Assembly (NCBI GenBank): GCA_005223375.1
Contig: RXOD01004285.1
Location: 1 to 24,807, forward strand
Direction of reading: 5' to 3'
Source: Amoebophrya sp. AT5.2
Taxonomy: Eukaryota; Sar; Dinophyceae; Syndiniales; Amoebophryaceae
Length of the DNA stretch: 24,807 nt
Shown: one piece after another, positions 17,949-24,807 of the stretch
Layout: each line of letters begins with the position of its first letter
How positions within the stretch are numbered: position 1 is the stretch's first letter
Notes under the pieces: generated by a model
What the model saw: the letters and a program-made list of their open reading frames with translations, nothing else
What the model was told of the DNA's origin: nothing
Databases searched by the model: none
Translations under genes and position numbers: made by a program

Positions 17949-20900
17949 ATGAGATGTCCTCTCGCCGCGCTGATAATTGGCGGGGCCGCGGTTGCCTTGG
18001 AACAACATGATCAAGTGATGAGTCTGGGCCCCAAAAAAAATTCCGCCCTCGCCGCTTTGCTGTGTCGGAACGGTGGCATTCCGATTGAGTCCAACGTCTG
18101 CGTGTGTCCCGAGGACTTCTACGGCCCGACCTGCGAATTTCCTCGTTGCCCCAATGACTGCTCCGGGCCCGACCACGGCGTGTGCGAGAAAACTACCGGC
18201 AAGTGCGCGTGCAAGGAGAACTATGCCGGGGAAAGTTGCGCGACCCAAGTCGGACGCAGCGCGCTGTCCGGGTTGGCGAGTAGAGCCCTAGTGCTGAAGA
18301 ACCCGGCCGAGGTGGATGGCAAGAAGAAAAAGCGGCTGCTAGTACATGATCACCCCACACGCCAGTGCCCGGACGACTGCCACAACAACGGGTCGTGCGA
18401 CGCGGAAAGCGGAAGCTGCACCTGCTTCCCGGGGTATTCGGGCGACAGCTGCGGAGACTACTGCCCCAACGAATGCACCGGCCGCGGTCACTGCGTCAAC
18501 GGCGCGTGTCTTTATGACTAAGGAACAGCTGATACTGAGGAAGTATGTGGCCGATGCTGACACGGACGTAAGAGCAATTTCCAGGCATTTCCGGGTAATT
18601 ATAATCGATCTTGTGGGGGGCACAGGCTTAGGGTCCTTGAGGTGGGGGACGTCGAAGGAAGAAAAGTCATGGATGTAGCGGTCGTCCGCTGGGCTATCTG
18701 TGTGCGACATCACAGGCTGGAAAGCAGCAACACTTCTGCTGCTTTCCAGCGGCTGGAATCCTTGTATATACAATCCTCTTGTTACTGCCAGCTGGTTTCC
18801 CGTGCACATTGTTTGTTTCGCAGCTTTTCGGGGCGCGGACTGCAGTGTGCCGCACACTGCAGTCCGCGCCCCGAAAAGCTGCGAAGCGAATGGATTTGCT
18901 GGATCCTGTGAGCGAAATGGATTTGCTGGGGATGGGTATGGCTGTGCTTTGTTATGGTCGCGCAGGTGGGTGCATGCGCTAGAAGTTCCGCGCTGCTGGT
19001 GTCTGAGTGGAAAGGCAGGCGGGCGAAGGTTTCGGCAGTCGATTTTTATGACGCTAACCGATTGCCTTTAGCCTAATAAAGGCAGTCGGTGTCTGCGTGG
19101 TTTTTCTATTGAGAGGAAATGTTCCATGGCATCAATGGAAAGTAACGGCTTACATAGTACTTCCCAGCAGCTGGTTTCCCGTGCACATTGTTTGTTTCGC
19201 AGCTTTTCGGGGCGCGGACTGCAGTGTGCGGATCCAGTGCAGCGACCACGGCGTGGAGAACGACGACGGCAGCTGCTTCTGCGACGAGGGGTGGTGGGGC
19301 GCCGACTGCAGTGTGGAGGCGGTGTGTCAGGACCCGACCTGCTCCGGCCACGGCAGCTGCCTCAAGGGCTTCTGCCACTGCGCGGCGGGGTTCTCCGGCG
19401 TGCTGTGCGACGTGCCGCCCACGGAGTGCGACCCGGCGTGCACGCAGCCAGGAAGTACCTGCGACCGCACCGTCGGGAAGTGCATGTGCGGGGACGCCCC
19501 CTGTCCACCGGCTGGCGACAACGGCGGGGCTGGCGGCGGGCCGGATTCTGCCCAGACCGACGGAAATGCTACGCGAGGAGACTTTACAAGAACTACAACA
19601 GGAGGGGTTTCCTTTATAATTGCAGCGTTCTTGGTTTCTCCGACGGAGCTGGGGGAGTCATAGTCCGCGCGCTAGTTCGTAGCTTGGCTGAAGCTGGGCT
19701 TCAATAGGTACGTGCCACGACCAGGCGTTTGGCCCTCCCGGCCCTTTTGGCTTCGTTGTCTGCAGCTCCTGTATGTCGACAGCTCCGTATTTACTGGTGT
19801 ACTAGCATGTGCTACAATAGGACGTAGCAGGCCCCTACATCGCCCATCGGAGAAGCGCACTACCAGCGGCTCATCTTTGTTTCTCTTTCTTGTTCGCTTC
19901 TCGGCTAATAAAAATGCTGCTGATCATGGTGGCGCAGCGATTTCCACGGAGGCGGACCCGAACGCGGGGAAATGCGGGGACAACGGCGAATGGAACGCTG
20001 CGGTCGCTGCCTGCGACTGCCGGGTCGGCTTCCACGGCGAGCGCTGCGAGCTGCTTCGCTGCGCGGGCTTCGACGAGAAGGAGGGGATGGACGACTGCCA
20101 CGACAACGGACTCTGCATCAACGGCGAGTGCCACTGTTTCGACGGCTTCGGCATGGACCCGGCGAAAGACAAAGATGAAAAGGTGGATCCCGAGGTTTCC
20201 TTAATGCAGCTGTCGAAGGTAAACTCGTGCCGCGACCGCGTCTGCCCCATCGACTGCGGAAAGCATGGGACCTGCGTCGAGGGGGCGTGTCAGTGCGATC
20301 CCGGGTTTCAAGGCATCGGGTGCCGGGAGCCGAGTTGCCAGGAGGCGGGCGGGGGAAATTGCAGCGGGCAAGGGGTGTGCGCCTTTCTCTCCACAGGGCA
20401 ATCCGGCTGCATCTGCGACGCGGGCTTCGCGGGCGACGGCTGCGAGAAAACAGCAATCACCAGCGGCGAGTGCGAGAACGACTGCTCCGCCGCGGGGCTC
20501 TGCCTCGAGGGAAAATGCCTCTGCAAGGACGGTGCTACTACTACGAATATTAAGTTAGTAGCGTTCTTTTATATTCTTTCTCGTCATTCACAGGCTAGTA
20601 AACATGAAACAGTCGGCCGATGATGTGCTGGTTCTCTTGATCATCGACATCGCGCTTTTTGGGCGCTGCATTTATTTACTTTTTCGGGTCGAAAAAAAAA
20701 GGTTTCTTCGGTTCGGACTGTTCCGGGAAGCAGTGCGGTCTCGGGCAGTTAGGGCCGGACTGCAACCTGACGCAGTGCGCCAACGACTGCAGCGGGAAGG
20801 GGCTGTGTTTCAACGGCAAGTGCAGCTGCTGGAAGGAGTTCGCCGGCCCGGACTGCTCCGTTCCGAGGGCTTGCTACGGCGCCTGCTACAAGGCCTGCGA

Positions 20901-21063
20901 CGCGAACAGTGGGAGCTACGCCGGGAAAGAGAAGTGCGAGTTCTGCAAGGGCCAGTGCTTGACTCTGTCCGACAATCCGGTTTTGGGGAGGCACAACCCG
21001 CTGGAAGATTTGGGGACGAGCCTCCTCGGCATAGCTGTGCGTGGTCCTGGCGGAGAGGCATGA
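17949..21063 (+). CDS. Secreted multi-EGF-domain protein, four exons
   Basis: ATG 17949 opens a signal peptide, MRCPLAALIIGGAAVALE. Exons: 17949-~18513, ~19194-~19570, ~19919-20531, 20702-21063. About a dozen EGF-like modules follow, of the form 'C..dC..hG.C..G.C.C..G..G..C' (for example CHNNGSCDAESGSCTCFPGY, CSGHGSCLKGFCHCAAGF, CGKHGTCVEGACQCDPGF). The C-terminal exon ends with a divergent Cys-rich segment (CYGACYKACDANSG, CEFCKGQC) and no visible membrane anchor. The 20532-20701 intron is GT-AG. The second intron lies between AAATGCT repeats. The first must be non-GT-AG to restore the C-x-C of the fourth module (GAC.CFAAFRGADC). These are tenascin-like tandem EGF repeats, likely extracellular matrix or surface adhesion. 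The same-strand lectin-like neighbour supports a secreted role. Confidence 0.75.
18716..18750. repeat. Perfect 14-base inverted repeat in EGF gene intron 1
   Basis: GCTGGAAAGCAGCA (18716-18729) and its exact reverse complement (18737-18750) enclose a 7-base loop. GGCTGGAA follows again at once, giving a partial direct copy. Confidence 0.9.
18817..18885. repeat. Near-perfect palindrome, 34-base arms with 1-base spacer
   Basis: 18817-18850 (TTCGCAGCTTTTCGGGGCGC and on) is followed after one C by its exact reverse complement at 18852-18885. The left arm is the exonic half of the upstream copy of the 62-base repeat. Confidence 0.95.
19057..19090. repeat. 14-base hairpin with one mismatch in the EGF gene intron
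   Basis: ACCGATTGCCTTTA (19057-19070) pairs with TAAAGGCAGTCGGT (19077-19090), one G-T position, with loop GCCTAA. It lies between the two copies of the 62-base repeat. Confidence 0.8.
19564..19918 (+). repeat. 7-base direct repeat bounding EGF gene intron 2
   Basis: AAATGCT at 19564-19570 and 19912-19918 are 348 bases apart in the same codon phase. Splicing inside the repeat joins QTDGNA to ADHGGAAISTEA. GT-AG pairs nearby do not keep the phase. Confidence 0.65.
20532..20701 (+). other. GT-AG intron of the EGF gene
   Basis: A donor GTGCTACTAC after GGACG and an acceptor after an A-run (GAAAAAAAAAG) give a 170-nt intron. Splicing joins CLCKDG to FFGSDC and completes an EGF module. GGT occurs at both ends (20531-20533, 20701-20703). 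This is the best-supported intron of the window. Confidence 0.85.
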
Positions 21064-21635
21064 TGGATGATGGAGAAGATGGCGTAGTTCACTATTGATT
21101 CTGATTTATTCCTCGTGGTCCGAACGACGCAAGTTCTTGTAAGTCGCTTTTCTTTTCCATGCGGTCCGGGGGCGAGTACTATGTTCTTTCTCACCGCCCA
21201 GTGAAACGGAGACAGAGCACCCGTTGGCGCCGGAAGACAGAACATCAGAAGAAGCTTACCCACACCGCGACAAAAACATCAAGCTGCGCTGATTGATTCA
21301 CTTCGATTCCTGATCCTGTGGTCGATCATCGAGTCCTGTCGACGAGAGTTTTCGGGCCTATCAACACCTCCATTTGACGAGAACGAATCTTCGACAATCG
21401 ATTGAGTTGTATCCGTGCTCGTTTAACATCCTCGACACGCTTCTGCTTGCGAGAAACAGAAAGAATTTATTATAAATTTAAAAGAAGCCGGTTCTCAGGT
21501 CGCTTTTTGGGTATGTTTATGTGTGTGGAAGCTGAAGAACTAGAAACTAGAACTACACTACTTGTAATTAAACAGCAGCAGGAATCTTCGTCGGTGCCGG
21601 CCAAGGCGCGAAATATTCAAAAACAAGAACGAACG
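21064..21635. other. Intergenic region before the EF-hand-like gene
   Basis: About 570 bases. An open frame continuous with the next gene begins near 21402 and contains ATGs at 21513 and 21519, so part of this could be coding. Its composition (Gln/Lys/Arg-rich, then AATTAAACAGCAGCAG) looks more like 5' leader with acceptor-type CAGs. I see nothing else. Confidence 0.4.
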
Positions 21636-24612
21636 ATGGAGGCAGCTTTTTTGAGTAGCGGTGGGCGGCTGCAGGAAGGCGGGAGCGCTTCTTCATACAG
21701 TTTGCGGAACAGTCGCGTGATAATCCGCCGCAAGGTGCAGCACAATCTGACGCCGAAAGCGCCCGAAGAGGATCATCAGCAGCAGACCGTTGCTGATGAT
21801 CCTCTTCACGCGCTTTCGGGAACGATCACGAATCTACGCAGCACCAGGACCACGACGAGCACAACTGGTGCCGGGAGCGGACCAGTGCTCGTTGGAGGTC
21901 CTCGCTCAACTTCACATACCGCCGTAGTTTCTCCCGGATCGGCGTCGGCCACCCTACGATCGCCAGGACCTGCTCCATCCCCGCACTACACTTTTTCTCC
22001 GTCCGGTCAGCAGCAGCGGCACCGCTCCAACCTGGTCCCGCCGTTCTTGTATTTTGCAGACGGAAATGCCGGACCGTACGCTTACGACGACTCGTCGCGC
22101 GGCGAAACCCCGACCACCGAGCAAGATGGTAGAAGTACTTCCAAGGGACCAGAGTCACACTCAGTGCAGGTGGGGAGTACTAGAGAGCTGGAGCAGACGG
22201 GGAATGCTGGCGCGCTCGCGTCGACGCCGCCGGAGGACATAAACAGGCCTGTCGGCCTGACCAGTCAAGGGAGTGCTGGCAACTACAATGGCCCTATCTC
22301 CATCACGCAAGCTACCCCAGTGAAGAGCAGTCTTCCTCTTTACCCCAGTAGTGCGAACCACCAGAACGCCCCGCAGGAGTCCCGAACCCGCGAACCGTCC
22401 CACAGCAACGCGGGCCTGGTACTCCTGTTCCGAAACCACTTCGCAAAGAGGATGAGAAATAGCAGCTTTTTGCATGGGTACGAGCAGACCTTCGGTTTGA
22501 GCAACTCGTGGGAAGGTGTCGACTTCGAAAGGTTCCAGTCCGGATGCAAGAAGATCCAGTTTCCGAGCAGCATCGTGCGCAAGACCTGGACCGCGTTCCA
22601 CCAAGGCAAGCAGGAGAGCGCGGCTACGCGTGCACAGCAACGTCTGCAGCAGGATGAAGCAGGAGCAGACAAATTACCGGAGTCGGAAACGGAAGCGACG
22701 GGGACCGATGTTGACCAAGAAGCAGACCCAGCCCAGTTGTCGGGTAGAAGGAATAAGAGCGGCGTGGTAGTAAACAAGCATCTGTTTCTCTCCGACTTTG
22801 CCCCCAAGCTGCACGCCATGCACAGGGAATTTGCGGAGAGACTCGTCGCTCGATACGGCAGCCTCGACGCCTGCTATCGCCAGCACCTGGGGGGCGGAGG
22901 AGCAGCTGCATCCACTAGTAGTGCCACAATGGGACCTCCTGCGTCTTCGTCGTCTCCGAGAGGTGCTGCTGGGGCCGCTGCTGCACCCCCCCATACATCG
23001 ACATCTTCTACTTCTCAACAGCTGCGGAGTACGGCGGAATACGACGTGTTTCTGAAGTGGTGCAGCGCGATCAAGTGGGATCGCGCTGCACCACTTCAAA
23101 AACACGTCGTTTTCAGCGAGATCGAGCATCGGCTGAAAACGAAAACTACTGTGGCCTCGGTTTCGGAGGAGCAGAAGGCGCTTTACTCGTACCTCGGCCT
23201 CGCGGTTGACGCGACGCAACTGGACCATTGCTTCCCGCCGCGACCTCCGTATGGAGAGTCAGAGCCCCCGGGTCAAAGGCTAGAAGAACGTGGTAACGGT
23301 AACAAGCAGAAGTACTCTCTCGACTCCGTGCGGAACGCACTGGCCCGGCGCAGCAAGTCGCCCAGGACGGCGCCGAAATTCACCGCCGGAACAGGAGGTC
23401 TCCGCTCCGCCGGAACATGCAGCAGAGCAGGCGTTTCGTCGGTCGAAGCGACGCCCCGATTGCGATCGGGATCGCTCGCGAGCACGCCCAGAGTCGGGGC
23501 GGGTGCAGGTGGAGCGGGAGCTAGTACGCCCCTGACGTCTGCTCCCCCTCCGACGCAAACCTTTGCGAGAAGGACGGGCACCCGATCCTCGGGAGGACGG
23601 CTGATGGTACTCGGGGAAACTCGAATCGCAGGCATGCGACACACTTCGCAGGAAGGTTGCTCGGTTTATTTCCACGCGCTGCAAATATACTTAGGCATGA
23701 AAATTTCCCTCCGGTTTGTAGTTGGTGTTAGACCCCGTGCTCGTCTCGACTTCCGTGATGTTTCTTTAGATTTCGTTACACGTGGACGTGCATTTTGGTT
23801 GTTTGCACCGATTTGCCTGCGCCAAAACGAAACCAAACCAAATCAGATCATCGCCCACCAGGGGGCCAAGGGTCATTCGTCGAGCCCCCTTCGACAGCGC
23901 GGAGCAGTGGGCCCTTCGAGAGCGAACCCCCTTCGACAGCGCGCCAGCTCACGGCCCGAAGCAGCCTCGACGCGTCCACAAGTCCGAGGAAAAATTTTTC
24001 GTTTTCGAAGGTGTTTGCGGTGAAAACCTTCTTCGAGGCCATCGCCAGGGAGGAAAAATTCCTTGCAGCACGAGGTACTATAGTATTTCTAGACGGAATA
24101 ATAATAAAGCGTATATTAAAATAAAAGAAAGTATCAATTATCGCGGAGCGTGTTTCGAAGTCGAGAGATTGATGTCGTTATTAGGGTTTAAAACCTAAAC
24201 CCTACCCCAATTATCTACTAATTAAATAACAGTATGGATTTACTTCTAGTAAATTTATGTTGCATATGCATTTTTGGGAGAGTTTCTGCTTTCGATGAGG
24301 TTCCAAAATTTTTCGAATATTGTACATTCATCAGCGGCCGCGGACGAAGGAGACAGCTTGCTTCTCATGAGTCCAGGGAATACAGCCAAGAGCCCCGTGA
24401 AAAGTGTGTCGTCCAGCCCGCTGAAAACAAGTCCGTTGGAGGCCGGCCAGACGACGATGGGAACCTTGCTGACACAGAGGATGGTCGGGCAACTGCGGGG
24501 CGGCCACGACATCTCCCTTCTCCAACAAGAACTAGCCGACGCGGCAAGTATCAATTTTGTAGTTTCATCTCGAAACTATTCTCGCTGCAGCACAGCTTTC
24601 GTAATCTATTGA
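21636..24612 (+). CDS. Low-complexity protein with two degenerate EF-hand-like segments, multi-exon
   Basis: I chose ATG 21636 for its context (ACGATGG); 21513 is possible. The first exon runs to about 23655; after TSQEG the frame turns into intron-like sequence. Further exons are ~23985-24074 (FAVKTFFEAIAREEKFLAAR) and 24335-24612 (ADEGDSLLLMSPGNTAKSPV), joined by a phase-correct GT-AG intron (24075-24334). Two segments share the spacing 'F...C..I.[FW]...[IA].......F': FQSGCKKIQFPSSIVRKTWT and FLKWCSAIKWDRAAPLQKHV. Each follows a helix of the 'F...l..rygs...' type (FAERLVARYGSLDACYRQHL). This resembles a degenerate EF-hand family common in dinoflagellates, without good calcium ligands. Ser/Thr/Gly/Pro-rich linkers join the parts. 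The last exon's stop is tentative. Confidence 0.65.
21753..21819. repeat. Inverted repeat inside the coding frame, 29-base arms
   Basis: 21753-21781 and 21791-21819 are complementary at 27 of 29 positions (core GAAGAGGATCATCAGCA), with a 9-base loop. The frame stays open through it. ACG occurs at 21750-21752 and 21822-21824, exactly 72 bases apart, so an in-frame intron cannot be excluded. Confidence 0.9.
23041..23110. repeat. Inverted repeat inside the coding frame, 32-base arms
   Basis: 23041-23072 and 23079-23110 are complementary at 31 of 32 positions (core GAAGTGGTGCAGCGCGATC), with a 6-base loop. The left arm encodes DVFLKWCSAI and the right arm RAAPLQKHVV. Both fit the spacing of the EF-hand-like segment, so the hairpin looks exonic. 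Confidence 0.9.
23885..23943 (+). repeat. 17-base direct repeat with 42-base period
   Basis: CCCCCTTCGACAGCGCG occurs at 23885-23901 and 23927-23943, with a degraded GGGCCCTTCGAGAGCG between them. It lies in the presumed intron before the exon at ~23985. Confidence 0.85.
24181..24203. repeat. Telomere-like (TTTAGGG-type) inverted motif in an intron
   Basis: TTAGGGTTTA followed by AAACCTAAACCCT forms arms AGGGTTTA (24183-24190) and TAAACCCT (24196-24203). The right half is nearly two CCCTAAA-type units in reverse. It lies inside the 24075-24334 GT-AG intron. Confidence 0.7.
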
Positions 24613-24708
24613 TTTTTTTTTTCAAACCGCCGACAAGCGTACGATGAGTGAAGCGGCCAGATACATATTCTACCTGTAGCACAAATATATTTTATTGCAT
24701 CGAGTGAC

Positions 24709-24807
24709 TCATCGAAATTCACGGATCGATTTCGAGAGTGATTTCGATTTTCGCTTGGGCTCCTCGTCCACGTCCTCGGCTATGAATGTGGTATTGAAGC
24801 TCTTCTG
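24709..24807 (-). CDS. C-terminal end of a convergent gene (5' part outside window)
   Basis: The minus-strand frame is open from the window edge for 32 codons and stops at TGA (24709-24711). It reads KSFNTTFIAEDVDEEPKRKS and then KSLSKSIREFR. The acidic-then-basic composition is unlike noise, and the other frames here are closed. Thirteen bases beyond the stop lies AATAAA on the minus strand (24691-24696), which may be chance. It converges on the EF-hand-like gene, with under 100 bases between the two stops. The family is unknown. Confidence 0.55.
   Translation of the reverse strand, partial: QKSFNTTFIAEDVDEEPKRKSKSLSKSIREFR

Larger units (their letters stand above)
18789..19229 (+). repeat. 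62-base perfect direct repeat spanning an intron-exon boundary
   Basis: 18789-18850 and 19168-19229 are identical over 62 bases (start CAGCTGGTTTCCCGTG, end GACTGCAGTGTGC). The second copy contains the end of intron 1 and the start of exon 2 (CFAAFRGADCSV). The first copy is therefore a duplicate of the acceptor region and exon start, placed 379 bases upstream within the intron. Confidence 0.95.

Noticed and set aside
19097..19200. Coding sequence upstream of EGF exon 2 in the same open frame
   Set aside because: The frame is open by chance. The peptide has no EGF spacing until CFAAFRGADC, and the region contains hairpins and the intron end.
22340..23228. Long minus-strand frames opposite the EF-hand-like gene
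   Set aside because: They mirror the coding strand's bias. The plus strand carries the coherent helical segments.
23656..24023. Continuation of the EF-hand-like frame to the TGA near 24023
   Set aside because: Sequence after TSQEG becomes Phe/Arg-rich noise and crosses a tandem repeat. A different frame is coding from about 23985, so this is read as intron.
24181..24203. Chromosome end
   Set aside because: There are less than two repeat units, facing each other, inside an intron with coding exons on both sides.

Overview
The window looks like nuclear DNA of a single-celled eukaryote. It has very long open frames without bacterial gene packing, secreted proteins built from EGF-like and discoidin-like modules, and genes split by many short to medium introns. 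Several introns are bounded by direct repeats or carry long perfect hairpins, and some appear to lack GT-AG ends. Of the groups I know, this best fits an alveolate of the dinoflagellate lineage, in particular the syndinian parasites (Amoebophrya-like), whose genomes are known for non-canonical, repeat-bounded 'introner' introns. That placement is inference from style, not from a marker gene.

Layout, left to right. 1-951 (+) is the 3' end of a gene with an EF-hand-like region and an acidic, Trp-rich tail. 1849-5901 (+) is a single-exon gene for a 1350-residue protein with a small Cys/His motif and a long helical middle. 6569-8080 (+) is a single-exon gene for a 503-residue protein of unknown function with a basic N-terminus. 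8391-17319 (+) is one long, intron-dense gene for a secreted lectin-like protein. I rebuilt it by matching intron phase: a signal-peptide exon, an N-terminal block, then two related discoidin-like (F5/8 type C) modules with linker exons between. 17949-21063 (+) is a four-exon gene for a secreted protein of about a dozen EGF-like modules. 21636-24612 (+) encodes a low-complexity protein with two degenerate EF-hand-like segments, followed by at least two more exons. 24709-24807 (-) is the last 32 codons of a convergent gene running off the right edge.

The two secreted-protein genes are adjacent and on the same strand, with 629 bases between them. Together they suggest a surface or matrix adhesion locus (carbohydrate-binding plus EGF). 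The two large uninterrupted genes on the left contrast sharply with the intron-rich genes on the right.

The most interesting signal is how introns are built. Several junctions sit inside direct repeats (AGGT, AGGTAA, AAATGCT, an 11-mer, a 15/16 16-mer), which is what introns gained by insertion with target duplication would leave. Long inverted repeats with 13-34 base arms recur through the introns, and two more lie in frame inside apparent coding sequence.
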